Source of the DNA: Prorocentrum cordatum
Taxonomy: Eukaryota > Sar > Dinophyceae > Prorocentrales > Prorocentraceae
Assembly (NCBI GenBank): GCA_963575745.1
Contig: CAUYUJ010015761.1
Span: 247,892 to 311,891 of the forward strand
Length of the DNA: 64,000 nucleotides
Direction of reading: 5' to 3'
The position numbers were made by a program, and so were the translations under genes. The notes below the pieces were generated by a model that was given only the letters and a program-made list of their open reading frames with translations, did no database searches and had not been told where the DNA came from. Position 1 is the stretch's first letter, and every line of letters begins with the position of its first letter. Positions 22,518-32,566 of this stretch are shown one piece after another.

Positions 22518-22800
22518 ATGGCGAAGAAACACAAGGCAGTGACAACAATGCAATCAATTCAATGGCAGCGCAATGCAACGTGTTGGGATGGAAACCATGT
22601 GCGAGGGCAATGCAAAGCAACGTATAGCAAGCAGAAAACGAGCGAAGCAAATACATGGCAATGCGATGGGGTCAAATTCGAAACAAAGCAGAGCGATGTG
22701 AACCGATCCAATGCGAACGTGCACATGCGACGCAAAGCAACGCAGCACAATGCAACACAACGCGGTGCAAATATTCAGCCGAGTGAGCCCCAGGAACCCT
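22518..22800. repeat. Degenerate (GCAAT)n pentamer repeat
   Basis: GCAATGCAA, GCAACG and GCGATG words recur in 5-bp register. This is the reverse strand of the TTGCATTGC field at 33895-34580. Confidence 0.6.
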
Positions 22801-23039
22801 GGGAACTCAGACATCCCAGGAACCCAGACTGGGGGTCACAAGTGCCATAGGGACTCTTTCGCAAACAAGAGGAGAGATGAGAGAGGAACGGGTAAGTCGA
22901 AGGAGGCGGGAGAAGCGAGGATACACACGGAAGGATGACAGAAGACTCAGGCATGAGCGGGTGGAGACAATAGGAATCGAGGAAGGGACAGAAAGTAGAG
23001 GGAATCGCAAGCGCCCCCCTCCCCTCCCCCCGCCAGTAT
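22801..23039. other. Unassigned purine-biased sequence
   Basis: A/G-rich from 22860 to 23010. No recognised feature. Confidence 0.4.
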
Positions 23040-23560
23040 CAGCACTCCTCACACGGATCGTGTCCCCAAAGGGCCCAGGGCAAGGGTTGGCACTGTTGGC
23101 GTCCCCCCGCCGATTCTGGACGCCGATCACCCGGATCGCTCCCCCCAGGGAGCTCCACCTGCGGTGCCAAAGCCAAAGCTCGCATCGGCACATCCTCCAC
23201 ACGGGTCGTGTCTCACAAAGAGTTCCGCGTACGGCCCCACTGGGAGGACTCGCATGCCGCCTCCCGGCGAATTTCGCCTCGCCCCTCCAACGGATCGTGC
23301 CCCGCAAGAGATCTCCACCGACGGGAGGCTCGCCTCCGCTGCGCCCACGTCGGCGCACCCCCGACACGGATCGCGGCCCGCGGGGAGCTCCACCCCCAGA
23401 GGAGGTTCGCATGGCGTCCCCTCGCCCATTTCGGCACACCCATCACCCAGATCGCGCCACACGGGGAGCTTCACCGACGGCTTCAGCGGGAGCGTTCACA
23501 TGGCGTCCCTCCGCAGATTTCGGCACACCCCTGACACGGATCGTGCCCCGCAAGGAGCTC
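23040..23560 (-). repeat. ~88-bp dispersed repeat family, about six units
   Basis: Units carry CACACGGATCGTG, then GGGAGCTCCACC or AAGAGATCTCCACC, then TCGCATGGCGTCCC and ATTTCGGCACACCC, the reverse complement of the 17-kb array. Confidence 0.75.
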
Positions 23561-23566
23561 CCCCTA

Positions 23567-23780
23567 CAGTGCGAGCGCGGCCACAAGAAACCCTCGCAAG
23601 ACACACAACCCGGAGAACCCGTGCACGAGGTTCACCTGCGGGGAAACCTGGAGCACCCTGAACGCCGCAGATCCTTCAACGGCTGCGGAAAGTCATCGCG
23701 AAGCGCGAGGAGCGAAGAAACCCAGGGTACCCTGACGAAAAGCAGACGGTTTCTTGATGCGCGCCCCTACCGTATGGCCT
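23567..23780 (+). repeat. ~210-bp dispersed duplicated segment, copy 1
   Basis: Roughly 85% identical by eye to 29328-29533. Both contain GGGGAAACCTGGAGCACCCT, CCTTCAACGGCTGCGG and GGTTTCTTGATGCGCGCCCC. Both carry an open frame with RGNLEHPERRRSFNGCGKS-like sequence. No protein family was recognised. Confidence 0.8.
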
Positions 23781-23789
23781 TTATAAGCA

Positions 23790-24004
23790 ACTTCGCATGG
23801 CGCCCCTCATGCCCTGTTTGGCGACGCCTTCATGCGCATCGAGCTTCACGCGCAGCTCCGCTTACGGCCTTGACGGGCGCGCTCGCACGGGAACCACCGT
23901 CCTAACGCGGATCGCGCCCGGCAAAAATTCGGCCCTCCTGTGCGCGCTAGCTCCGCAGCAGCCCCCTATCCGGTCCGCCCCTGGAGAGAGAGAGAGCCAG
24001 AGAT
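23790..24004 (-). repeat. Degenerate ~88-bp family unit and flank
   Basis: CGCCCCTCATGCCCTGTTTG and a following CGCAGCTCCGCTTACGGCC resemble one diverged unit; the rest is unassigned. Confidence 0.4.
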
Positions 24005-24664
24005 AGTAATTGTATCGATGTAGATACACATACATACATGTGTCTATATATATGTATACATGTAGCCGAAGGACAAATTAAACAGAAAACAAAAAAACAA
24101 AAAAACAAAGAACAAAAAAACACGCTCTGCGATACACGCAGCTGCACAAGGTTGGACATCCAGGCAAAGTGATTTCTATGGCAGTTCACGCGCGCATATA
24201 CATGAACACACATACACACGTGCATGCTTGCCAACATGCGTGTGTGCATACATACATGCATGCATCATACAGCACGCGCGCAGGAGCCTCGCGAGGCGCA
24301 TGCCGACTGAGGTCCCAAAGTGGCAGGAGATACAGGAGGAGCGCGCGGAGCATGAGCACAGCATTGGCGTGGCAGCTCTTTTTCGAGCGGGTGATGCCCT
24401 GAAGAGCCGATGCGAGGTCCAGAGACTGGCCTCCAGAACGGGGGCCAACCTGCGAGCACGACGGTCGAACGTTACAGCATTCCCCGAAGCTCCCGACGCC
24501 TCCTCGGCGCTCAACAACATGCCGCACGGGCCCGTGAGGTCGCAGAGTTCCACAAGGAGGGGGCACCACGGCGCTCCACGGCGGCTGGCATCGAACCCCA
24601 GCAGGCACGCAGCAGCGCAGAGTCCACTTGTGCATCATTGCCCGAGGCCCTGGATACGGGGCGT
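24005..24664. other. AT/CA-rich island and unassigned sequence
   Basis: Alternating TACATACATG and TATATATGTATACATGTA words at 24030-24065, an A-rich run at 24075-24120, and CATACATGCATGCA at 24247-24265. The rest has no recognised content. Confidence 0.45.
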
Positions 24665-24841
24665 GAAAACGACCACAGCCACTGCTTTTCTTTTGTTGCC
24701 GCCTTCCAGCCAGCAGAATCAAAGCAGTGGTTGTGGTCATTTTCGTTAAGCTTGGCACCAGGGAAATGACCACAGCCACTGCTTCTTTTTCGGCCGGCTG
24801 GAAGGTGGCGCAAAGAAGAAGCAGTGGCTGTGGTCGTTTTC
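24665..24841. mobile_element. Double-hairpin inverted-repeat element (177 bp), MITE-like
   Basis: The outer ends, GAAAACGACCACAGCCACTG and its inverted copy at 24841, form arms of about 48 bp. Each half is itself an inverted repeat: 24665-24745 and 24763-24841 both start with GACCACAGCCACTGCTT and end with its reverse complement. A target duplication was not identified. Confidence 0.65.
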
Positions 24842-24849
24842 CAGTCCTG

Positions 24850-25290
24850 CACTGGACACCTCGGAGACGGGGCCAACAGCGCTCACAGAGAGCCCCAAGA
24901 GCCGCAGAGGATCCCAACTCAGGGGCCCCGAAGCGCCTCAGAACGCACCCCAAGAACCCACAAGAAAAAATGTACCAGCGAAGGGTGCGTTGGTACGTCA
25001 GTCCTGGAGGCCCGGAACACGCGGGAACCAAGAGCGGCCCAAGAGGGCCGTGGAAGCTGCAGAGGACTTCAAGACGGGCGCAAAAGCGCGCCTCCGCGCA
25101 TCCCAAGAAGACCCAGAAAGTATGTACCAACCAAGGCAATGGCGGTACATAATCCCCCGAGGCCCCAAAACGTTCTCCGACGGGGGGCCCAGACGTCGCA
25201 AGAGAGCTCCAGAACCCGCAGAGGACCCCAAGAGGAGCTCAAAATCACTCCAGAACGCCCCCAGAAGCCTGACCAGGAACTCGCAGGAAC
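24850..25290 (-). repeat. CCAAGAG/GGCCCC degenerate repeat field, minus arm
   Basis: Units of GCCCCAAGAGCCGCAGAGGA type. Two A-rich blocks about 148 bp apart (24960 and 25108) share AGAAA..ATGTACCA. The orientation is opposite to the larger arm from 25380. Confidence 0.6.
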
Positions 25291-25379
25291 ATTCGGCGGC
25301 CAGGCGCCCAACGACGATGACGACAACGACGGCGACGTCGACGACGCCGATCGACAGCCCCTTTGGGCTACTGGGGTGG
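25291..25379. other. Junction between the two arms
   Basis: GAC/GATGAC-rich microsatellite-like segment separating oppositely oriented repeat arms. Confidence 0.5.
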
Positions 25380-27130
25380 AATTTCCAGCCTCGCGGGGCC
25401 TCAAGAAGGTGCTCGGGGGGGCCCTTGGGCGCCGCTTGACGGCGCGCTGTAGGCCTCGCGGCTCCCCCTGGGGCGGAAGACTCTCTGCGACGCTCGTGGT
25501 TGGGCATCCTTGTGGCTTCTCGGGTCCTCTGGGGGCCTCTCGGAATCGTCAAGCAGGCTTCCTGGAGGGTCTTGGGGGCAGGTTGGCAGCTGCACTCCCC
25601 CAAGCTATTACCCCACGACCCTGCTTGGCACTCTCTCGGGGCTCTCTTGGGGCTCCCTCTGGGCCCCCTTGGCGCTCTCTTGGGTTGTCTTGGAGGTTCT
25701 GTGGGCTGGATCAGGGCCCTTTTGGGCCGTCATGGGGCCCGTCTTGTGGCCATTGGGCGCCTGGGCGTTCGACGCTGCGAAAACCGGAAAAGCGAATACG
25801 CTGAAAATGCACGCTTTCCAATGGGAATGGAACAATTTGGGCCTCCTGGGGCTCTCTGGGGGGGGGGCTTCTCGGATCTCTCTCGGGGGTCTTGGGGGCC
25901 TCTGGGCCTGTCTTGGCACCCTCGGGCGCCTCTTGGGCCGTCGTGGAGGCTGTGAAGATCCAAGAAACGAGCGTGCTAAAAAATACGTCCTTCAGAAGGA
26001 CAGGAACGATTTTGGCTGCCTGGTGCCCTGTTGAGGTGCCTCTTGGAGCCTTCCTGGGGCTGCTTGGCAAGTCTTGGGGCCATCCTGGAGCGTCTTGGAG
26101 TGCTCTGGGGACCCTCTCGGGGCGTCTTGGAGGCCTCTCCGGCCGTCTGGCAGCCGTCTGGGCCGCCCTCGAGGCGCTCTCGAGCTGTGGGACCCTCCGG
26201 AGCTGCTGCGGGAGTCTGGGGGTCTCTTGGAAGGCCTCTTGCGGCTTCTTGAGGCCTCTTGGGACCTCGCTTTGAGGGCCTGTTCGGGCATCCTGGGGGA
26301 CCCGGTGTGCGGAAAGGTCGACGTGTTGGTTCGTGCTCCCCCATCTGGGGCCGACTTGGGGCGGTTCCTGCCGTTTCGGACGTCTCTTGGGCAGTCTGGG
26401 CGCACACCGGGAGGCCTCCGAGGCCGTATCGGCACGATTCTCTTGGCCTCTGCAAGAACATTGGAGCGCTGTGAAACGGAAAAGACGAAAACGCCAAAAA
26501 GTATCAAAAACCATTGATATTTGCTCCTTGGGGCCCTCTTTGGGTGCCTCGTGGAACCCTCTTGGAGCGTCTCGGGGGCGTTTGGGGCCCTCTCAAGCCT
26601 TTTGACAAGTCTCTTGGGGGCCTGTTTGGACTGTTTGGATCTCCTGGGGGTCCCGGCGCGCGGAAAATCTAAATTTTGTGTCATGCTCCTCCTCTGGGAC
26701 TGATCTTGGGCGGTTTCTGAAACATTCTTGGGCCGTCTTGGAAATCTCTTAGGCCGTTTTGGGAGCCTCTTGGGCCGTCTGGGCGCCCACTTTGGAGGCT
26801 CTGAGGCCGTCTCGGGACGATTTCTGGGGCCTCTGTAATCTAGGAGCGCCGGGAAGCAGCAGAGGCAGAAACACTAAAAATCAGCAAGAACCCACAGCAA
26901 AAGCAACAATGTTTGCCCCCCAGGGCCCTCTTGGGGTGCCTCCTGGGGTGCCTTTTGGGTCCTCTCAAGGGCGTTTTGGGCCGTGGAAGCTCTCGTGAAG
27001 CGTTTTAGGGGCCTGACCACCTGGAGGCCGTCAAGGGCGTCTGGGAGAAAATTGTCGGCTACTCCAGGCCTGTTTGGAACGTCTGGGGCACATCTTGGAA
27101 CGTTTCGGAAACTGTTTGGGACGCGCCCAA
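25380..27130 (+). repeat. GGGGCCTCTTGG degenerate repeat field, plus arm (~1.75 kb)
   Basis: CTCTTGGGGCCTC, GTCTTGGGC and TTTGGGGGCC words recur every 12-25 bp. Two kinds of spacer break the field. An A-rich type follows GGAGCG..G (25780, 25955, 26465, 26850). A second type is CCCGGCGCGCGGAAA or CCCGGTGTGCGGAAA followed by TCGTGCTCC (26298 and 26648). Spacers of one kind recur at about 350-385 bp, suggesting a longer unit. No coding content is supported. Confidence 0.7.
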
Positions 27131-27135
27131 GCCCC

Positions 27136-27352
27136 CAAAGTGCAGAAAGCCTACGACCACGAGGCCAAGGGGATGAAGCTGTACGTGCGTTTCCGGAACC
27201 ACTCGGCCTTCCCCTTGACCGGAGATCCAGGGGGCGGCTCGAGAATTTCATGGTCGACCTTCTGTAAAAAAGCAGGGCAGCTCGTCGGACAGGCCCCGCG
27301 CGGCTCCTTGGAGGGGCGCATCCAGGCTCTTGTCGACGAGCTGAAGATCTGA
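27136..27352 (+). CDS. Unrecognised conserved-looking exon or gene fragment
   Basis: The frame reads VQKAYDHEAKGMKLYVRFRN, HSAFPLTGDPGGGSRISWST and FCKKAGQLVGQAPRGSLEGR, then IQALVDELKI and TGA at 27352. Composition is balanced and periodic, unlike the repeat field that precedes it, and the stop falls at a natural end. A CAG precedes AAAGCC at about 27147 and could act as a splice acceptor. An ATG at 27074 opens the frame, but the first 20 codons lie in repeat-derived sequence and are doubtful. No family or function is assigned. Confidence 0.35.
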
Positions 27353-27967
27353 TCATAGTAGAGGCGCACAGGACAATGACAACGCTTTTTTGACACCATG
27401 CCACACCCCCCTCCGCTGCTCGCGTTCCTCTCCTGGCCTCGCCTCCCTTCCGCAGCTTCTGCTGTTGCGTGCTCTCCCCTTCTCCCGGCTCCGTGGCCTC
27501 TCCCGCTCCTCTCGCCCCTCGTCCCCCCCCCCCTCCTGCCGGCGTCCCACTGTCCGCCCTCGTCGCTGCTGGCGTGTGGCGAGCAGAAGCGAGCTCTTCT
27601 CAGCGGCGACCGCTGCGATAGCGTAGTTCCCCTTCCCCCTCCCCCTCCGCCCTCCCCTCCCTGCCCTCCCCCTCGCCCTCCCCCGACGGGCGGGTGCAGC
27701 GCCGGCTCCGGTCTGCCCCTGCGTCGCCGCTGCCAGACGTGTCGGCACCGACGCCCGCTCGGCGGCACGCTGTTGGGGCGCACGCGCGGCCGATCCCTGC
27801 CGCTCCTCCCGGAACCGGGGGGTTGCGCGGGAGCCGCGGGCGCCACCGTGAAGTGCTATGTTGTAGCGCAGATCTTCCTGAACGCCATGAGTGAGGCGGG
27901 CGCAAGCAGTCCTTTGATGGCTTGAAGTGAGGCATTCGCATTGGAGCTCCTTGAAAGCCGTGTGAGT
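27353..27967. other. Unassigned C-rich sequence
   Basis: Pyrimidine-rich with CCCCCTCCCC words at 27520-27690. Frames on both strands are low-complexity. Confidence 0.4.
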
Positions 27968-28205
27968 GTGAGTGAGCAGCAGCAGCAGCAGCAGCAGCGA
28001 GAAGGGAGAAGACCAGGGGGGGGAGCGGGGGAGGGAGCGGGCAGCAGCAGCACCACCACCGCCAGCACCAGCAGCAGCAGAAGCATCAGAAGCAGCAGCA
28101 GCAGCAGCAGCACCTGCAGCACCACCAGCAGCAGCACCACCAGCAGCAGCACCAGCAGCATCAGCACCACCAGCAGCAGCAGCAGCAGCACCAGCAGCAC
28201 AAGCC
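27968..28205. repeat. (CAG)n/(CAC)n compound microsatellite
   Basis: CAGCAGCAG and CACCAGCAG units with a GGGG-rich interruption near 28010-28045. Confidence 0.95.
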
Positions 28206-28254
28206 ATGAAACCTGTGAGCAGTGTGCCAAGATGGGCGCAGGGCAGCCAGTACG

Positions 28255-28325
28255 ACCCGCTGGGGCTCCTTCGGTGCAGTTCCTTATGGGGCCACGAAAC
28301 ATAGGAGAGTGTGCCGAAATGACAA
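28255..28325 (+). repeat. Single ~88-bp family unit
   Basis: GGGGCTCCTTCGGTGCAGTT followed by a GGGGCCACGAAAC word and GTGTGCCGAAATG, as in the 17-kb array. Confidence 0.8.
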
Positions 28326-28714
28326 CGAAGAGGGAGGAGGGAGGAGGGAGAGAGGGAGAGAAGGGAAGGAGACGCGGGGCGCTGTCTGTGCAAAGCGATG
28401 TACATGCATGCGTAAACTAATGTATATGTGTGTGTGTGCTTGAACATATGTGTATAGACATGCACCGTGTGTATAGATATGCGTACACACAAATGCGTAA
28501 CATACACGCATACGGGCATGCATTCATGAATGCCTACATACATAGTGTTCCCTCTCTCCCTTCCCCTATCTCTTTCCCCCTCTCGCTCCCCCTGATTTCT
28601 TCCGAGCGGCAACCGAAAGCACCCTGGATACGGGGACACGTCGGTGGCCACGACTTTGTCCGCGAACTCAGCCAATTTGCCTCAGCAGGCGCTGACAGGC
28701 GGCCACGGGTAACT
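28326..28714. other. Unassigned sequence with TG/TA alternating island
   Basis: GAGGGAGGAGGG at 28330-28375, then ATGTATATGTGTGTGTGTGC and related words to about 28545. No gene was recognised. Confidence 0.5.
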
Positions 28715-28890
28715 CTCAGTCCTCCTCCTCCTCCTCCTCCTCCTCATCCTCCTCCTCCTCATCCTCATCCTACTCCTCCTCCTCCTGCTCCTCCTCCTGC
28801 TCATCCTCCTACTCATCCTCCTCTTCCTCCCTCTCTTCCTCCCCCTCTTCCTCCTCCTCCTCCTCCTCTTCCTCCTCCTCGTCCACGGCC
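28715..28890. repeat. (CTC)n microsatellite
   Basis: CTC with ATC, TAC and TTC interruptions. Confidence 0.95.
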
Positions 28891-29327
28891 TCCGCGGCCT
28901 CCCCTAGTTATAGCCATTCTGGGCCCCGACCGCCCGCCGCGTGCCTGCCGGGGGCCTTGCTTGGAACTTCAGAACGGCACGCTGCGCAAGCGAGCCAACT
29001 CTTCTAACAGCGTTCCCCACTTCGTGAGCGTTTGTTTTTCATTCGGCGTTTCGACATTGGGCGGCAAGGGGGGGGGAAGGGGGGAGGTTGACTCCAGACC
29101 TCTGCTTAGTGCGACTGGTTGCAACAAAGCGGCCTCTGGGGGAGACTCCACCCGCTCGAAACAGGCGCCAAAAAACAGACAAGATCGTCGCATTGGCAAA
29201 CAAACAATACGGTCTTTACAGACAAATGTCAGAGAAACCTGCACTTCTGAAACTGAAGGTCTGTGCCGGCTCATTCGATAGCCTTTGCTGTGACGCGCCG
29301 CACAACGCGAGACCGCTGCAGGAGCGT
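28891..29327. other. Unassigned sequence
   Basis: No recognised domain, RNA or repeat. Confidence 0.4.
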
Positions 29328-29533
29328 ACAGTGCGGGCGCGGCCGCAAGAAACCCTCACCCAACCCTGGGAACCCGTGCGCGAGGTGCCCCCGAGGGGAA
29401 ACCTGGAGCACCCTGAACGCAGCAGCTCCTTCAACGGCTGCGGGAAGTCACCGCGCAGCGCGAGGAGCGAAGACACCCAGGATACCCTGGCGAAAAGCAT
29501 ATGGTTTCTTGATGCGCGCCCCCACTGTAGGGC
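29328..29533 (+). repeat. ~210-bp dispersed duplicated segment, copy 2
   Basis: Direct-orientation partner of 23567-23780. The boundaries are preceded by TACAGTGCG in both copies, and similarity fades after the GCGCGCCCC word. Confidence 0.8.
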
Positions 29534-29849
29534 TGTCTACAATCCCTTGGCCCTTGGGCGCAGAACACCGCACCTGCTCTGCCAACCGTGGAAGATCGTC
29601 GTCAGCGACGTCACTGCCAGGCGTGGGCACGCGGACGCCGGCGAGGCCTGCGCGACCGGGGAGCACACACGCGGGGCCGGCGAGCCCTCCATGAGGTCGA
29701 CGGCCCGAGTCGTGAGCTGCTCGTGGACACGCGCACGGGGCGACCTCTGAAAGAAGCTCACGCATACAGTCGGGCCAATGTCACAAGGGACCCTAAAAAA
29801 AGGAACGAGGGCCCTTTTTTCCATAAGTTGAGCTTCGGTCTCCCATAGA
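29534..29849. other. Unassigned sequence
   Basis: No recognised content; it may include 5' parts of the LINE that follows. Confidence 0.35.
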
Positions 29850-30065
29850 ACCTGTTTAAGAAGGCCGAAGACAAACTGCTAAACCAATTAAGGAACACTG
29901 AGCCCCTCCCCAGCAAAAGAGTTCCTTCTGCAGCGGCCCGACTGTACTTCGACAGACCTCTCCACGAGAAGATCACGTTCATGGAGGCTGGAGCTCTCCC
30001 TGACGGCGACGTCTTGGATGTTTTGTCCGCTGCAGCAACGCGATGCTCCATTCCCTGCACTTAGG

Positions 30066-30258
30066 TGAAGAGTCACAGGGGACCAGCGCTGGGCACAGAC
30101 CACCACCTTGTTGCGTGCTCTCACTCGGGGCTCGCTCTCCGCGGGCCGCCACGAGGACGAGCCGCCAAAAACCGACAGACGCTCTACGAGATCCAGAGAC
30201 ACAGAAGATATTTACGGACGCTTTTCTGGGAGCTGCGGTAGAGGGAAACAATTACTGA
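30066..30258 (+). pseudogene. LINE apurinic-like endonuclease, C-terminal end
   Basis: Reading across frames gives VKSHRGPALGTDHHLV, then LLRALTRGSLSAGRHEDEPP and ALRDPETQKIFTDAFLGAAV. The G-T/S-D-H-H-L-V motif is the last catalytic box of the EEP (exonuclease-endonuclease-phosphatase) fold, which nicks target DNA for reverse transcription. Two frame changes within 100 bp show decay. Upstream EEP motifs were not found. Confidence 0.6.
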
Positions 30259-30411
30259 ACACTCCCCCTCCCCCCAAACTCAACGTTGGCACGCGCGGGG
30301 GAGACTGCGGTCGAAGTGCATCTCATCAGACCCACCGCCAACTTTGAGGGGGGGAGGGAGAGGCGTTCACGGATGAATGTGGCATGTGTTCGCTAATTTG
30401 CTCCGAGGCCT

Positions 30412-30660
30412 GTGTCAATTCGTTTCGCACACCAGCCTCGACGGTTGACGAATTACCGGCAACGCGGGAAGCGAGCAGCTCTGGACGCGGCGGGGATCCT
30501 GCCACAACGCCCTCCAGAGATTCAGAAGCCGTGGATATCTCAACGCACTTTGGACCTCACTGCACGGAGAAACAGGGCACGAGCGAACAATGACAAGCAC
30601 GGAGAGAGGATCTTAATGAAGGAGGTTCGGCGATCTGCGAAGACCGACAAAACTGCCTGA
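30412..30660 (+). pseudogene. LINE linker between endonuclease and reverse transcriptase, first half
   Basis: The frame reads KPWISQRTLDLTARRNRARA and then ILMKEVRRSAKTDKTA before a stop at 30660. This is the basic helical segment that follows the endonuclease in many LINE proteins. It is followed by degenerate sequence and then the 73-bp array. Confidence 0.55.
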
Positions 30661-30910
30661 CTCGACGAGAAAATCTCGAGCGGCCCCCGGAAATCCGCCG
30701 GCCCCCTTGTGGGGCTACCAGGCTGTAGGCCGAAGGTTCGCAGTTTCCTGCACCAGTTGCAGCTTCCAGTTTCCACTGTTACAGTTATGCTTCTTGCGGC
30801 TTACTGTTCCTTGTTGATGGACCGCGCGAGGTGGGGAGGCCCAAACGGGCAGGTTTAGCACGCCCTGAGCGTGTGCTCTGAATTGCTGGGGTGGGTAAAA
30901 ATTTACACCC
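30661..30910. other. Short interval between linker and tandem array
   Basis: No clear motif. It may contain decayed linker sequence. Confidence 0.35.
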
Positions 30911-31675
30911 TCACGCAGATCGGCGGGGTCAGGGTCCAAAAACACATAGGATTTGCCACATGTCTGAAATTCGGTGGCACCCCTCACGCAGATCGGCGGG
31001 GTCAGGGTCCAAAAACACATGGGATTTGGGACATTTCTGAAATTCGGTGGCACCCCTCACGCAGATCGGCGGGGTCAGGGTCCAAAAACACAAGGGGTTT
31101 GCTACATTTCTGACATTCGGTGGCACCCCTCACTCAGACCGGCGGGGTCAGGGTCCAAAAACACAAGGGGTTTGCTACGTTTCTGACATTCGGTGGCACC
31201 CCTCACTCAGACCGGCGGGGTCAGGGTCCAAAAACAAAAAGGATTTGCCACATTTCCAAAATTCGGTGGCACTCCTCACTCAGATCGGCGGGGTCAGGGT
31301 CCAAAAACACAGAGGATTTGCCACATGTCTGAAATTCGGTGGCACCCTTACGCAGATCGGCGGGGTCAGGGTCCAAAAACAAAAAGGATTTTCCACATTT
31401 CCAAAATTCGGAGGCACTCCTCACTCAGATCGGCGGGGTCAGGGTCCGAAAAACCAAGGGATTCTCAACTGTTCTAAAATTTCCTGACACCCCTCACGCA
31501 GATCGGCAGGGTCAGGGTCCAACAACACAGAGGATTTGCCGCATGTATTAAATCCGGCGGCACCCCTCATGCAGATCCGTAAGGTCAGGGTCTAAAAACA
31601 CAAGGGATTTGCTACATTTCTGAAATTCGGTGGCACCCGTGACGCAGATCCGTAGGGCCAGGAACGAAAAACAAA
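30911..31675 (+). repeat. 73-bp tandem repeat, 11 units
   Basis: The word CACGCAGATCGGCGGGGTCA and close variants recur at 30911, 30984, 31057, 31130, 31203, 31276, 31348, 31421, 31494, 31567 and 31640, all 73 bp apart except one 72. Later units alternate between two variants (AAAAAGGATTTGCCACATTT and ACAGAGGATTTGCCACATG), suggesting a 146-bp dimer. Because 73 is 3x24+1, an open frame passes through all three phases every three units. Unit similarity is high, so the array is younger than the surrounding LINE. Confidence 0.97.
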
Positions 31676-31769
31676 CAGGTCCCGACACCGCTTCACGGCG
31701 GCGCCCAGACCTCATGATTTAGCTTTTGCATCTCCCATTATCCGAGATCCGAGACAGGGGGTCGGCGGC

Positions 31770-31978
31770 ATGGGGCGAAGCCCTTACGGATATTGTCGCC
31801 CAAAGCCGAACCGACAAGGAAGGCTGCGAAATTTGGATGGCAGACTGGTGGGCAGCGAGGGGCGCGCTGACGCCATGGCAACTTTCTTGGAACAAGTGCA
31901 ATGGAGAGTGCGCTTTGCAGAGGCGATGGACAGCGCTCCCCTGGGACCTGGACTGCCAGTGTCCGAAGCTCCGTTCAC
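31770..31978 (+). pseudogene. LINE linker, second half
   Basis: The frame reads NRQGRLRNLDGRLVGSEGRA and DAMATFLEQVQWRVRF. This matches the segment before the reverse transcriptase in LINE proteins (RLRN..G..V.S..RA, then A.YLE.VQW). It stops at 32003 while the next domain continues in another frame. Confidence 0.6.
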
Positions 31979-32563
31979 AAACCAAGAAAATGGCAAGCTG
32001 TGAGCAAACTGAAGTGGAACAAAGCTTCTGGGCTGGACAACGTCCCGGCGGAATACTGGAAGGCTGTTTCGACAACGCCGGGTGGGTTAGAATGGCTCAC
32101 AGCGCTGTGCAACGCATGTTCAGAGTCTGAAGAGATTCCGAAGCAGTGGCAGCTGGCGGCAATTAGCACCATCTACAAAGGCAAGGGAGCAGTTGACCAG
32201 TGCGACAACCATCGGCCGATCAGCTCGGTATGCGTTGCATACAAACTGTTTGCGAGCCTCTTGTTGGGCCGACTGCAGGCCGCTGGCGCCGACGAGCGAC
32301 TGACTCGAACGCACTTCGGCTTCCGGCGGGGGAGAGGCACGACAGATGTTATTCACGCCGTCAAGAGGTTCATCGACCGTGCCAATGCCGAGAGGGACGG
32401 GGCCATCGCGATGGTCGCCCTCGACTGGAAGAAGGCTTTCGACTCCCTCAACGTTGAAGCGATGATGGGCGAAGCTCTTCAGACATTCGGCGTATCTGGA
32501 CGGATGCTGTCAGTCATCAACAGCATTTACAAGCGCTGGAGACTCTACGTGGCCGATAATTGA
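31979..32563 (+). pseudogene. LINE reverse transcriptase, fingers and first palm motif
   Basis: About 195 residues contain, in order, KWNKASGLDNVPAEYWKA, the IYKGKGAVDQCDNHRPISSV motif, TRTHFGFRRGRGTTDVI and the first catalytic aspartate in AMVALDWKKAFDSL. The frame ends at TGA 32563 just before motif B, which continues in the next frame, so a single small indel near 32560 separates them. The enzyme copies element RNA into DNA at the nicked target. Motif spacing is normal for non-LTR elements. Confidence 0.9.
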
Positions 32564-32566
32564 CGA

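Noticed and set aside
30911-31675. CRISPR-like array
   Set aside because: The 73-bp units are contiguous, with no unique spacers, in eukaryotic repeat-rich DNA.
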